The notes: generated from the sequence alone by a model not told the origin. 64,000 bases of DNA from an uncultured Oscillospiraceae bacterium (GCA_910583885.1 CAJUAC010000004.1:1-64000); one strand, 5' to 3'; shown: positions 9,153 to 17,854, numbered from the stretch's first letter. Numbers and translations are program-made.

Positions 9153-9186
9153 ACTATACAATGCATTGTACTTCTTGTCAAGAAGT
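9153..9186 (-). promoter_or_regulatory. PadR operon promoter with two overlapping palindromic operators
   Basis: On the minus strand TTGACA (9176-9181), a 17-base spacer and TATAGT (9153-9158) form a near-ideal sigma-A promoter. The spacer holds the perfect 14-bp palindrome TACAATGCATTGTA (9157-9170). A second palindrome, ACTTCTTG-T-CAAGAAGT (9170-9186), covers the -35 box. Both are good PadR operator candidates. Confidence 0.85.
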
Positions 9187-9206
9187 ATTTCATAAAAAGC
9201 AAGGGA

Positions 9207-9428
9207 GGGCCGCCCTCGTGTGGGCGGCCCCCAGACTGTCAAAAAAGCCCTCCGCAGGAGTTCGCGTCCGCAGACGCGAAGCAAGTTCCATCACTTTTTC
9301 GGCGGCATGTACGTCGAAAAAGTACTTTGCGGGCCGTACCCGGCCCGGTCCTTCCCCCTTCAAAAAAGGGGCAACGCACCTTTTTTGACACGCGGAGAGG
9401 GCCGCCCCCGCAGGGGCGGCCCTCTCCG
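9207..9428. repeat. GC-rich inverted-repeat region between PadR and the ABC operon
   Basis: No gene is seen in 9187-9436. A GGGCGGCCC...GTCAAAAAAG arm near 9221-9248 is matched in inverted orientation by TTTTTTGACACGCGGAG...GGGCCGCCC near 9380-9412, and each end also carries its own small hairpin. The outer hairpin at 9399-9428 could end transcription of the ABC operon, although it lacks a T tract on that strand. Confidence 0.5.
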
Positions 9429-9436
9429 GATCCCGC

Positions 9437-10231
9437 TCAGGAGAGCAGAAGCGTATCGTCCGCCTCGTCGCTCCCGCTGGCCTTCTCAAACAGCTCCAGC
9501 AGCTGCGGGACTGTCAGGCGTTTTTTCTCCTCGCCGGCCACGTCCACTACAATCCGGCCGTTAAACATCATAATCAGCCGGTCGCCGTGGGTGATGGCGT
9601 CTTTCATGTTGTGGGTAATCATCAGGGTGGTCAGATGGTCCCGGCCCACGATGCGCTCCGTGGCGTCCAGCACCTTGGCAGCGGTCTTGGGATCCAGCGC
9701 AGCGGTGTGCTCGTCCAGCAGCAGCAGCTTTGGCTTTTGCAGTGTGGCCATCAGCAGGGTCAGGGCCTGGCGCTGCCCGCCGGAGAGGAGGCCGACCTTG
9801 GATGTCAGCCGGTCCTCCAGGCCCAGATCCAGGATCTTCAGCATCTCGCGGTACTCCTCCCGCTCCGCCTTGCCGATCCCCACCCGGAGGGTGCGGGGCT
9901 TTCCGCGGCGCATAGCCAGCGCCAGGTTCTCGTCGATCTGCATGGTTGCCGCAGTCCCCATCATGGGGTCCTGGAAGACCCGGCCAATATATTTGGCGCG
10001 CTTGTGCTCTGCCAGGTGGGTCACATCCACGCTGCCGATGGTAATGGTCCCCCGGTCAACAGCCCAGACGCCCGCCACGGCGTTGAGCAGGGTGGATTTC
10101 CCTGCGCCGTTGCCGCCGATGACCGTGACAAACTCCCCCTCCTTGATGTGGAGGGACAGGCCGCGGAGGGCGGCCTTCTCATTGACCGTGCCTGCGTTGA
10201 AGGTTTTATCGATCTGGTTGATCTTAAGCAT
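9437..10231 (-). CDS. ABC transporter ATP-binding protein (TrpZ-like)
   Basis: 264 aa from ATG 10231. Walker A GGNGAGKST, signature LSGGQRQAL and Walker B LLLLDEHTAAL are all present. It supplies ATP hydrolysis for the uptake system whose permease and binding protein are encoded upstream. The longer frame (to 10309) overlaps the permease and is not used; GAGAGGGGG lies before the chosen ATG. The start overlaps the permease stop by eight bases. Confidence 0.93.
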   Translation of the reverse strand: MLKINQIDKTFNAGTVNEKAALRGLSLHIKEGEFVTVIGGNGAGKSTLLNAVAGVWAVDRGTITIGSVDVTHLAEHKRAKYIGRVFQDPMMGTAATMQIDENLALAMRRGKPRTLRVGIGKAEREEYREMLKILDLGLEDRLTSKVGLLSGGQRQALTLLMATLQKPKLLLLDEHTAALDPKTAAKVLDATERIVGRDHLTTLMITHNMKDAITHGDRLIMMFNGRIVVDVAGEEKKRLTVPQLLELFEKASGSDEADDTLLLS

Positions 10232-11177
10232 TGGGCCGGCCCCCTCTCTGCGTGCGCTGGGTAAAATAGCGGTCCTTCCAGTAGGGGACTGCCAGGAAGA
10301 TAGCGACAATAGCGGCCGAAATCAGCTTCAGATAGTTGGTATCGATACCGCTGAGGCTGACCACCGCCTGGATGACGGCGTAGTAGATGATTGCGCCGAT
10401 GGACACCGCCAGCAGCTTCAAAGCGAAGTTGCGGAAGATCCGGGAGAAGAGTACCTCCCCGATAATCACGGCGGCCAGGCCGATGACAATCGCGCCCTTG
10501 CCCATGCTGGAATCTGCGAAGCTCTGGTACTGGCTGAGCAGAGCGCCGGAGAGTGCCACCAGGCCGTTGGAGAGCATCAGGCCCAGCACCTTGCCCACGC
10601 TGGTGTTGATGCCCTGGGCCCGGGCCATGTGGGGGTTGGCCCCGGTGGCCCGGAGGGAGGCCCCCAGCTCTGTGCCGAAGAACCAGTACAGTACGGCGAT
10701 GATCGCCGCCGTAAACAGGCCCACAACCAGGATCGGGTGGCGGGTGGCGGGGTAGTCTCCCTTTGCCACCCCCTGGACAAACCGCAGGGACACCAGCAGC
10801 CGGTTCAGGTTGGCCTGGTCAATGACATTGATGGCCACATTGGCCTTCATCCCCATGATAGCCAGGTTGACAGACCACAGGCCCAGCTGGGTGAGGATCC
10901 CCGCCAGGATCGCCGGGATGCCGCAGGCGGTATGCAGGAACCCAGTCACCAGCCCGGCCAGCATCCCGGCCAGCAGGGCGGCCAGCAGCGCCGCCCACAG
11001 GTTGGTGCCTGCACCGAAGAGCACGACAAACACAGCACCCCCGGTGCAGAAGGACCCGTCCACTGTCAGATCCGCAATGTCCAAAATTTTATAGGTAATG
11101 TAAACGCCGATGGCCATAATGCCCCAGATGAGCCCCTGGGATACAGCCCCCGGCAGCGCGCCGATGAATCCCATCAT
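10224..11177 (-). CDS. ABC transporter permease (TrpY-like, branched-chain/sugar superfamily fold)
   Basis: 317 aa with about eight to nine hydrophobic segments; SLRATGANPHMARAQGIN is the EAA-like coupling region of this permease class. Together with the PF04392-type binding protein and the ATPase it resembles TrpXYZ systems for tryptophan or tyrosine uptake. The substrate is inferred from this architecture only. It is cotranscribed with the ATPase and separated from the binding protein by two hairpins. Confidence 0.88.
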   Translation of the reverse strand: MMGFIGALPGAVSQGLIWGIMAIGVYITYKILDIADLTVDGSFCTGGAVFVVLFGAGTNLWAALLAALLAGMLAGLVTGFLHTACGIPAILAGILTQLGLWSVNLAIMGMKANVAINVIDQANLNRLLVSLRFVQGVAKGDYPATRHPILVVGLFTAAIIAVLYWFFGTELGASLRATGANPHMARAQGINTSVGKVLGLMLSNGLVALSGALLSQYQSFADSSMGKGAIVIGLAAVIIGEVLFSRIFRNFALKLLAVSIGAIIYYAVIQAVVSLSGIDTNYLKLISAAIVAIFLAVPYWKDRYFTQRTQRGGRPNA

Positions 11178-11204
11178 AAGCAGCTGCCCCTCTCTATGTG
11201 TTCT

Positions 11205-11240
11205 CTTCTTTGCTTTGAAAAAGAAAGAAGCAAAAGAAAC
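11205..11240. repeat. Dispersed hairpin copy with CAAAAGAA tail
   Basis: The CTTCTTT stem (11205-11211) pairs with AAAGAAG (11224-11230) and is followed by CAAAAGAAAC (11231-11240). This is the same layout as the copy at 284-327. Confidence 0.55.
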
Positions 11241-11283
11241 ATGTCCCGTGGTGCTGGATGCACCCGGCGGTTTCCCAGTATAA

Positions 11284-11327
11284 CGCAGAAGGACGAAAAT
11301 AGGAAGCCCTTTTTTCGTCCTTCTGCG
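11284..11327 (-). terminator. Intercistronic hairpin after the binding-protein gene
   Basis: A 16-bp stem (11284-11299 with 11312-11327) lies between the binding-protein stop and the permease start. Such a partial terminator or stability hairpin usually lets the binding protein be made in excess over the permease and ATPase. Confidence 0.65.
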
Positions 11328-11356
11328 AGATAATTTCTGGGTTCAGAACCTATTTT

Positions 11357-12364
11357 TTATTCCGCAGTCATTGCCTCGTAGCCCTCCGGCGGGGTGATGC
11401 CCAGGGCCTCACAGGTGGCCGGGTTGTACTTTTTGACGAACTCAGGCGCATACTCAACCGCCATCGTGGAGATATCCGCCTGCCCGGTCAGGACCTGGGC
11501 GGCCATCTCGCCGGTTTTGTAGCCGATATCGTAGTAGCTGATGGACAGGGTAGCGATGCCGCAGCCGGCACAGATGCCCTCCTCGCCCACAAACACGGGG
11601 ATATTGCCCCGGCAGATATTGTCGATGATGGGGGTGTTGGAGGCGGCGGAGTTGTCGGTGGGGATATACAGCACGTCGCTGGCGTCGGCGGCAGTCTGGC
11701 ACACAGCGGCAATGTCGTTGGAGTCAGAGAACGCGTACTGGGTGCAGGTGTAGCCCAGTTCCTCCAGATAGCCCTGGACGGTGTCCACCTGGTACTGGCT
11801 GTTGGCTTCATTGGAGCAGTAGAGCAGGCCGACGGTTTTTGCCTCGGGGCACCACTCCTGGATCATGGCCGCCTGCTGGTCCAGCGGGGCCAGGTCGGAG
11901 GTGCCTGAGATATTGCCGCCAACGGTGCCGGAGAAGTCCGGGATGTTGAAGGCCACACCGTACTCCGTGACGGAGGTGCCCAGGATGGGGATGTCCGCAG
12001 TGGCGGCGGCAGCGGCCTGGAGGGCCGGGGTCGCGTTGGCCATGATGAGGTCCACGCCCTGGGAGACGAAGGCGGTGGCAATGGTGGAGCAGGTGGCAGG
12101 GTCGTTGGCTGCGTTTTGCAGGTCAATCTCCACCTGGCCGGGGAGCAGGTCATTCAGCGCGGCCTGGAACCCCTCGGTGGCAGCGTCCAGGGCGGGGTGG
12201 GTGACTAACTGGGAAATGCCCACTACATAGGTCTTCCCGTCTGCGGTGGAGGCGTCGCCGCCGGAGCTGCTGGGGGGATTGGGGGTGTTGCCGGAGCCGC
12301 CGCAGGCGGCCAGGCCCAGGGCCATCGCCCCGGCCAGGAGCATGGCAAACAGCTTTTTTTTCAT
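11357..12364 (-). CDS. ABC transporter substrate-binding lipoprotein (TrpX-like)
   Basis: 335 aa. The N-terminus is a lipoprotein signal with the lipobox LAAC near residues 18-21, then a low-complexity GGSGNTPNPPSSSGG spacer. The mature part starts VVGISQLVTHPALDAATEGF, typical of ABC_sub_bind (PF04392) proteins. It captures substrate outside the membrane for the permease downstream. AGGAGATC-type ribosome site and a strong promoter lie upstream. No T-box or other riboswitch is visible in the short leader, although trpXYZ operons elsewhere often carry one. Confidence 0.92.
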   Translation of the reverse strand: MKKKLFAMLLAGAMALGLAACGGSGNTPNPPSSSGGDASTADGKTYVVGISQLVTHPALDAATEGFQAALNDLLPGQVEIDLQNAANDPATCSTIATAFVSQGVDLIMANATPALQAAAAATADIPILGTSVTEYGVAFNIPDFSGTVGGNISGTSDLAPLDQQAAMIQEWCPEAKTVGLLYCSNEANSQYQVDTVQGYLEELGYTCTQYAFSDSNDIAAVCQTAADASDVLYIPTDNSAASNTPIIDNICRGNIPVFVGEEGICAGCGIATLSISYYDIGYKTGEMAAQVLTGQADISTMAVEYAPEFVKKYNPATCEALGITPPEGYEAMTAE

Positions 12365-12422
12365 CTTGATTGATCTCCTTATCCATTACAGGTTGTCCGT
12401 GTATTTGCTAAGATTCTTTATT

Positions 12423-12451
12423 ACTATATAGCTTTAAATAGATAAAGTCAA
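12423..12451 (-). promoter_or_regulatory. Sigma-A promoter of the TrpXYZ-like operon
   Basis: Minus-strand TTGACT (12446-12451), 17-base spacer, TATAGT (12423-12428). Confidence 0.85.
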
Positions 12452-12527
12452 CTGACGGTTTTTACAAATTGCCGGGTATATACAGGTGATTTCACAACAT
12501 ATTGAACAATTCCTGCGGACTGCCGCC

Positions 12528-12556
12528 TGGACTTTTGCAGCTGGCCATGGTATATT
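12528..12556 (+). promoter_or_regulatory. Extended -10 promoter for the response regulator
   Basis: TGGACT (12528-12533), 17-base spacer ending in TGG, then TATATT (12551-12556). The same TGG-TATA(T/G)T core recurs before the ABC ATPase, VanW and AraC genes. Confidence 0.6.
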
Positions 12557-12587
12557 GAAGCTGCGAAATTGAGAAGGAGGCCGTTGT

Positions 12588-13259
12588 ATGCCCCATATTT
12601 TGATTGTAGAGGATGACACGGACATCAATAACTCCACCGCTGCATATCTGCGGCGGCAGGGCTGTGTGTGTACCCAGGCCTTTTCCGGCACCGAGGGCCG
12701 CCTGTTCTGGCGGGAGGGCGGCTTTGACCTCCTGCTGGTGGATTTGATGCTCCCCGGGCTGCCGGGCAGTGAATTGATTGCCGGGATCCGGCAGTCCAGC
12801 CAGGTGCCAGTTATTGTGCTCTCGGCCAGGGCTGAACTGTCCGACAAGGTGGGGCTGCTGGGCCTGGGCGCAGACGACTATCTGACAAAGCCCTATCAGC
12901 TGGAGGAGCTGTGGGCCAGGATCCAGGTGCAGCTGCGCCACGCCAGCGCCGCCCCGGCCGGGGAGCTGCTGCGCTATCGCGCCTGGGAGCTGGATCTGGA
13001 CGGGATGGCCCTGACAGCCGCTGGCCAGCCGGTCAATCTCACTGCCCATGAATTTAAGATTGTGGAGCTGCTGGCAGGGCGTCCCAAGCGGGTATTTACC
13101 AAACAGCAGATTTATGAGGCTGTCTGGCAGGAGGAGTGCGCCATTGAGGACAAGACCATCACGGTCCATATCAGCAATATCCGCGCCAAGCTGCGGCCCA
13201 GCGGGACAGACAGCTATATCCAGACCGTATGGGGCATCGGCTTCAAGCTGGCTGAGTGA
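12588..13259 (+). CDS. OmpR/PhoB-type response regulator
   Basis: 223 aa. The receiver domain (1-115) has acidic residues at EDD near 9-11, the phospho-acceptor Asp in LLLVDLMLPG and the lysine in DDYLTKPY. The winged helix (about 125-222) has VNLTAHEFKIVELL and the DNA-recognition KTITVHISNIRAKL. AGGAGG precedes the ATG. Its kinase is not adjacent but three genes downstream (15084), with an ABC pair in between, an arrangement typical of peptide-antibiotic detoxification or immunity loci. Confidence 0.94.
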   Translation: MPHILIVEDDTDINNSTAAYLRRQGCVCTQAFSGTEGRLFWREGGFDLLLVDLMLPGLPGSELIAGIRQSSQVPVIVLSARAELSDKVGLLGLGADDYLTKPYQLEELWARIQVQLRHASAAPAGELLRYRAWELDLDGMALTAAGQPVNLTAHEFKIVELLAGRPKRVFTKQQIYEAVWQEECAIEDKTITVHISNIRAKLRPSGTDSYIQTVWGIGFKLAE

Positions 13260-13320
13260 GCGGCGGGAGGGCAGCTTTGCACTTTCTTTAGATTTGCTTT
13301 GCGATGTTTGAACACTTGCC

Positions 13321-13329
13321 TGGTATAGT
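13321..13329 (+). promoter_or_regulatory. Possible extended -10 promoter before the ABC ATPase
   Basis: TGG followed by TATAGT lies 31 bases before the ABC ATPase start. No good -35 box is seen, which would fit activation by the upstream response regulator. Confidence 0.45.
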
Positions 13330-13359
13330 GGCCCTGCAAACGAAAAAGGAGGCTTTTTT

Positions 13360-14271
13360 ATGGCAGTGATACAAACAGTGGGCCTTTCCAAACGCTACAA
13401 AGGCATATGGGCGGTGGACCATCTGGATTTGCAGGTGGAGGAGGGGGACATCTACGGCTTTATCGGACAGAACGGCGCAGGCAAGTCCACCACGCTGAAG
13501 CTCCTGTGCGGCCTGGCCCGTCCCACCCAGGGGGAGGCCCGGGTTTTCGGCCGCCCCATCAGTGACCCGGTGGCCCGCCGGCGGGTGGGGGCCCTCATCG
13601 AGCAGCCGGGGCTGTACCCGGATCTGAGCGGGCGGGAGAACCTCCGCCTGTACGCCATGCTGCTGGGGCTGGATAGGCCTGCCCAGCAGGTGGACAGCGT
13701 GTTGGAGGCGGTCGGCCTGCCAGCTGGGGAGAAGAAGCCGGTGAAGCACTATTCCATGGGGATGAAGCAGCGCCTCGGCGTAGGGCTGGCGCTGCTGGGC
13801 AGCCCGGACCTGCTGCTGCTGGATGAGCCCATCAACGGCCTGGATCCGGAGGGGATCCGGGAGATGCGGGAGCTGCTGCTGGGGCTGAACCGGGAGCGGA
13901 GCCTGACGATCCTCATCAGCTCCCATATCCTGGGGGAGCTGAGCAAGATTGCCACCCGGTATGGGATCATCCAGCATGGCAGGATGGTGGAGCAGATCAC
14001 CGCGGAGGAGCTGGAGCAGAAATGCGCCGACTACCTGTACCTGAAGGCCAGCCAGCCCCAGAAGGCGGCGGCCCTGCTGGAGCGGGAGTTCCGCCTGAGC
14101 CGGTGGGAGATGCGCCCGGAGGGTGAAATCCGGATATACCAGGCGGTGGATGCCAGGGCTGTGGGGCAGGCCCTGGCCCAGGCGGGCATTGCAGTGGAGG
14201 CACTGGGCCTGCACCGGCAGGACCTGGAGGGCTATTTCTTGGAGCGGATGGAGGGGGCAGGACATGTTTAA
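13360..14271 (+). CDS. ABC transporter ATP-binding protein (antibiotic-resistance/immunity type)
   Basis: 303 aa. Walker A GQNGAGKST, signature YSMGMKQRL and Walker B LLLLDEPINGLDP are present, with the roughly 80-residue C-terminal extension usual for BcrA/LanF-type ATPases. AAAGGAGG lies upstream. It pairs with the permease whose start overlaps its stop. Likely role: efflux or immunity against a membrane-active peptide, under control of the flanking two-component system. The substrate is not known. Confidence 0.93.
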   Translation: MAVIQTVGLSKRYKGIWAVDHLDLQVEEGDIYGFIGQNGAGKSTTLKLLCGLARPTQGEARVFGRPISDPVARRRVGALIEQPGLYPDLSGRENLRLYAMLLGLDRPAQQVDSVLEAVGLPAGEKKPVKHYSMGMKQRLGVGLALLGSPDLLLLDEPINGLDPEGIREMRELLLGLNRERSLTILISSHILGELSKIATRYGIIQHGRMVEQITAEELEQKCADYLYLKASQPQKAAALLEREFRLSRWEMRPEGEIRIYQAVDARAVGQALAQAGIAVEALGLHRQDLEGYFLERMEGAGHV

Positions 14272-15070
14272 CCTGTTGTATATGGATTGCCGGCGGCTGG
14301 TTAAAAGCCGTGGGGCTTATGCGATACTGGGGGTGACGGTGGGGCTGCTGGTCCTGCTGGCCCTGCTGGTGGCGGGCGTGTCCGATCCGGGGATGCTGGA
14401 TGCCATGCAGTCCCAGGGGGCGGAAATGAACGACTTCGACCGGAAGATGATCCAGGAAATCCGAAATATGTCCCAGCTTACATTTGCGCGGGAGTGCTTA
14501 GGCAGCGGCTTCCTGACGGTCATCACCGGGATCGGGATGGCGCTGTTCGTCAGCAGCGATTTTTCCAGCGGATATATCAAGAATATCTGCTTTGCCAAGC
14601 CCCGCCGCTGGAGCTATGTGCTCTCCAAGGCGCTGCTGGCAGGGCTCTACAGCGGGGCCCTTACGGTTGCAGGCGTGCTGGTCACAATGTATGCCCCCCT
14701 CCTGTTCGGGATGCGCCTGGGCGCTGACCCTGTATGGGAGCTTGTGCAGTACGTCTTTTGGATGTGGCTGCCCCACTGGACCTTTGCACTGATGGCGATG
14801 GCGCTGGTTTTGCTGACGGGGAACTCCACCTTGAGTGTGATCCTGGCGGTAGTTTCCGGCAGCGGTTTGAGCGCGATGCTGTTGCAGACCCTGTGCCGGC
14901 GGTTCCAATGGCCGCCCTTCGACCAGTATTTGATCAGCAGCATCGGACGTACCCAGTGCATCCCCGGGCTCGGTGCACCGCAGATGGGGCTGATTCTGGC
15001 CTGTGCCGTTGGATGGGGCACGGTCTATGTGGCTGGAAGCCTGCTGGCCATAGGGGAACGGGATCTGTAA
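14264..15070 (+). CDS. ABC-2 type permease (BcrB/LanE-like)
   Basis: 268 aa from ATG 14264, which overlaps the ATPase stop by eight bases. About six hydrophobic segments, a periplasm-facing loop after the first helix, and FSSGYIKNICFAKPRRWSY, typical of ABC-2 permeases with few conserved motifs. It forms the membrane channel for the ATPase encoded just before it. Confidence 0.88.
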   Translation: MFNLLYMDCRRLVKSRGAYAILGVTVGLLVLLALLVAGVSDPGMLDAMQSQGAEMNDFDRKMIQEIRNMSQLTFARECLGSGFLTVITGIGMALFVSSDFSSGYIKNICFAKPRRWSYVLSKALLAGLYSGALTVAGVLVTMYAPLLFGMRLGADPVWELVQYVFWMWLPHWTFALMAMALVLLTGNSTLSVILAVVSGSGLSAMLLQTLCRRFQWPPFDQYLISSIGRTQCIPGLGAPQMGLILACAVGWGTVYVAGSLLAIGERDL

Positions 15071-15083
15071 AGGGGGGATTTTG

Positions 15084-16043
15084 ATGCTGCCGGCCCTGCT
15101 TTTCGCGCTCGCCGCCCTGGCGGCGGCGGTGCTGCGCCTGCTGGCCTACCGCAGCCAGCTGCTGGATATGGCCCGCGTGCTGGAGGAGACGCCGCTGGAG
15201 AGCAACCTGTGCCTGACAGTGCGGATGGCAGGTGCCCCGGCACGGCGGCTGTGCCGTGCGGTAAACGCCCGGCTGGAGGCGGGGCGGCAGCTCCGCCTGG
15301 AGATGCTGAAGGGGGAGCGGGAGCTGAAATATACAATGGCCTGCATCTCCCACGACATCCGCACCCCCTTGGCGGGGGCGATGGGGTATTTGCAGCTGCT
15401 GGAGGAGGAACCGGAGCGCCGGGAGGAGTATCTGGGGATTGTGAGGCGGCGGCTGGAGGAGCTGGAGAAGCTGTTGGAGGAGCTGTTCCTCTATACCCGT
15501 CTGCAGGGCCGGGCCCTTCCTCTTGCGTGTGCTGAGACAGCGGCCCTGCCGCCCCTGTGGGAGGCGCTGGCGGAGCTCTATCCCCAGCTGGAGGCAGCGG
15601 GCATCCAGCCGGAGCTGCACTTTGCCAGGGAGGATATGCAGGTCTGGGCCAACCCGGAGGCCCTGGGGCGGATCTACCGGAACCTGGCCGCCAATGCCGT
15701 CCGCCATGGCGGCGGGGGGCTTACGGTATCCGCGCAGGATGGCGGCATCTGCTTCTCCAACCCGCTGGGCAGGGGCCCCAAGCCGGAGCCGGAGCGCCTG
15801 TTCGACCGCTTCTATCAGGGCGGCCCCTCCCGCGGGCGGGGTGGGGCCGGGCTGGGCCTGTCCATTGTCCGGGAGCTGATGGGGCAGATGGGCGGGGCGG
15901 TATCGGCCCGGCTGGAGGGGGATACCCTGCAAATCCTGCTGTTGTTTTCCACGGGGCCTGGGCGGCAGGGGACCGCCGGCCGGCCCTCCGGAAGCCATCG
16001 GCCCCCAAATGCCGGCAGCCCGGAGGGTGGAGGCAATCGCTGA
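15084..16043 (+). CDS. Sensor histidine kinase with a single N-terminal membrane helix
   Basis: 319 aa from ATG 15084, with a G-rich ribosome site six to seven bases before it. Residues 2-21 form one membrane helix and there is no extracellular sensor domain. The H box CISHDIRTPL places the phospho-His at about residue 90; the N box NLAANAVRHGG is at 200-210 and the G box GGAGLGLSIV at about 253-262. The C-terminal 35 residues are Gly/Pro/Ser rich and look disordered. It probably phosphorylates the regulator at 12588. Without a sensor domain, signal detection may rely on the adjacent ABC transporter. Confidence 0.92.
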   Translation: MLPALLFALAALAAAVLRLLAYRSQLLDMARVLEETPLESNLCLTVRMAGAPARRLCRAVNARLEAGRQLRLEMLKGERELKYTMACISHDIRTPLAGAMGYLQLLEEEPERREEYLGIVRRRLEELEKLLEELFLYTRLQGRALPLACAETAALPPLWEALAELYPQLEAAGIQPELHFAREDMQVWANPEALGRIYRNLAANAVRHGGGGLTVSAQDGGICFSNPLGRGPKPEPERLFDRFYQGGPSRGRGGAGLGLSIVRELMGQMGGAVSARLEGDTLQILLLFSTGPGRQGTAGRPSGSHRPPNAGSPEGGGNR

Positions 16044-16053
16044 AGGGAAGCCG

Positions 16054-16078
16054 CCCGCCCCTGGGGCACAGGGGCGGG
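16054..16078 (+). terminator. Hairpin after the histidine kinase gene
   Basis: A nine-base-pair stem, CCCGCCCCT (16054-16062) with AGGGGCGGG (16070-16078), follows the kinase stop. There is no T tract, so termination is uncertain. Confidence 0.4.
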
Positions 16079-16166
16079 AAAAAGGGGAGAATTTTCGCAG
16101 GCGCCCGTGCCAAAAATTGGGCTTAAATTTTGGCGGTTTTTTCCAGTGAAAATTCCGCCTCCCCTC

Positions 16167-16194
16167 TTGCATTCTGCGTCCCGAAGTCTATAAT
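16167..16194 (+). promoter_or_regulatory. Sigma-A promoter of cstA
   Basis: TTGCAT (16167-16172), 16-base spacer, consensus TATAAT (16189-16194). An 80-base leader follows; no known riboswitch is recognised in it. Confidence 0.75.
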
Positions 16195-16273
16195 AAGGCC
16201 GTAGCAGAGGCAGCAGTGCCGGCACAGGCGCTGCCGGGGCTGCCGATGAGTACATGAAAAGGGAGGAATTTGA

Positions 16274-17767
16274 ATGTTTAGCTTTCTCATCTGTCTGGCG
16301 ATCCTGATCGGCGGCTACTTCACCTATGGCAAGGTTGTCGACAGCACCTTCGGGCCGGACGACCGGGAGACGCCGGCCGTGCGCATCAACGACGGGATTG
16401 ACTACGTTGTGATGCCCCAGTGGAAGCTGTTTTTGGTACAGCTTCTGAACATCGCGGGCCTGGGCCCCATTTTCGGCGCACTGAGCGGCGCACTGTGGGG
16501 GCCGGTGGTATTTTTGTGGATCACCTTCGGCACGATCTTTGCCGGCAGTGTCCATGACTACTTCTCCGGGATGCTGTCTGAGCGCAATGAGGGCGCCTCC
16601 ATCTCTGAGATTACCGGCATTTACCTGGGCAATGGGATGAAGAACGTCATGCGTGTGTTCAGCGTCGTGCTGCTGGTCATGGTGGGCACTGTGTTCGCGG
16701 TGGGCCCTGCGGGCCTGCTCCAGCTGCTGTTTTCCAACGCTGGGATGACCAATATCCTGACCAACAAGATGTTCTGGCTGATCCTCATCCTGATCTACTA
16801 CTTTATCGCCACCTTTATCTCGGTAGACAAGGTGATCGGCAAGATCTACCCCATCTTCGGCATCTGCCTGATTATCATGGCGGCGGGCGTGGCAGTCGGC
16901 GTCTTCACAAACTCCGGCTATGTCATTCCTGAGATCTGGTCCAACTTTACCAACATGCACCCCTCCCAGACCCCCATCTGGAGCTTTATGTTCATCACGG
17001 TGGCCTGCGGTGCAATCTCCGGCTTCCACGCCACCCAGTCCCCGCTGATGGCCCGCTGCATGAAATCTGAGCGCCAGGGCCACATGGTCTTCTACGGGGC
17101 GATGGTCAGCGAGGGCATCATCGCCCTGATCTGGGCCGCGGCTGGCTGCGCCATCTACGAGGGCTCCGAGCTGCTGGCTATGGGCGCTGGCGGCCCCACC
17201 GCTGTCTATGACATCTGCTCTAAGACCATGGGCTCCGTGGGCCTGGTGCTGGCGATGCTGGGCGTCATTGCCTGCCCCATCACCTCCGGCGATACGGCGT
17301 TCCGTTCCGCCCGGCTGACGCTGGCCGACTGGCTGAAGGTGGAGCAGAAGTCCTATGCAGGCCGCCTGAAGCTCTGTATCCCTGTGCTGGGTGCCGGCGC
17401 CTTCCTGGGCATTGGCAACGCTTTGGGGAAGATTGACTACAACGTGATCTGGCGCTATTTCAGCTGGAGCAACCAGACCCTGGCCATGATCGTGCTGTGG
17501 GCCGCCAGCATGTACCTGTTCCAGCAGAAGAAGAACTACTGGATCACCGCCGTGCCCGCCACCTTCATGAGCGCCGTATCCTGCACCTACTTCCTCTTGG
17601 GGGAGGAGTGCCTGGGACAGTTCCTCAACAAGCATGAGCTGGTTGACGGCGTCAGGGCGCTGGCTGGCTACAATACAGTAGTTGCCTATCCTGTTGGCAT
17701 CCTCTTTGCGGCAGCTATGCTGTTCCTCTTTATCCGGGCCACCAAGAAGCAGCCTGCACGGATCTGA
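16274..17767 (+). CDS. cstA: CstA-family carbon starvation protein / pyruvate or peptide transporter
   Basis: 497 aa, the short form found in Firmicutes (E. coli CstA is about 700). About 13-14 hydrophobic segments; conserved CstA stretches include DGIDYVVMP, IAGLGPIFGALSGALWGP and SGFHATQSPLMARC. The family takes up pyruvate and some peptides when carbon is scarce. GGGAGG precedes the start. It is transcribed alone from its own promoter and ends at a clear terminator. Substrate preference cannot be read from the sequence. Confidence 0.93.
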   Translation: MFSFLICLAILIGGYFTYGKVVDSTFGPDDRETPAVRINDGIDYVVMPQWKLFLVQLLNIAGLGPIFGALSGALWGPVVFLWITFGTIFAGSVHDYFSGMLSERNEGASISEITGIYLGNGMKNVMRVFSVVLLVMVGTVFAVGPAGLLQLLFSNAGMTNILTNKMFWLILILIYYFIATFISVDKVIGKIYPIFGICLIIMAAGVAVGVFTNSGYVIPEIWSNFTNMHPSQTPIWSFMFITVACGAISGFHATQSPLMARCMKSERQGHMVFYGAMVSEGIIALIWAAAGCAIYEGSELLAMGAGGPTAVYDICSKTMGSVGLVLAMLGVIACPITSGDTAFRSARLTLADWLKVEQKSYAGRLKLCIPVLGAGAFLGIGNALGKIDYNVIWRYFSWSNQTLAMIVLWAASMYLFQQKKNYWITAVPATFMSAVSCTYFLLGEECLGQFLNKHELVDGVRALAGYNTVVAYPVGILFAAAMLFLFIRATKKQPARI

Positions 17768-17800
17768 ACATAACGGCTGTTTTTGCCTGAACAATACACT

Positions 17801-17838
17801 GCCAGCCGCTGCCCAAGGACAGCGGCTGGCGGCCTTTT
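17801..17838 (+). terminator. Terminator of cstA
   Basis: An 11-bp stem (17801-17811 with 17820-17830) is followed by GGCCTTTT. Confidence 0.8.
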
Positions 17839-17854
17839 AAGGAGATTTGTTGTG

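Noticed and set aside
9327..11333. 668-codon plus-strand open frame across the TrpXYZ-like operon
   Set aside because: Antisense to a complete ABC ATPase and permease; no start site or family signal.
12365..12451. A tryptophan T-box before the TrpXYZ-like operon
   Set aside because: The leader from the promoter at 12423 is only about 50 bases, too short, with no T-box core.
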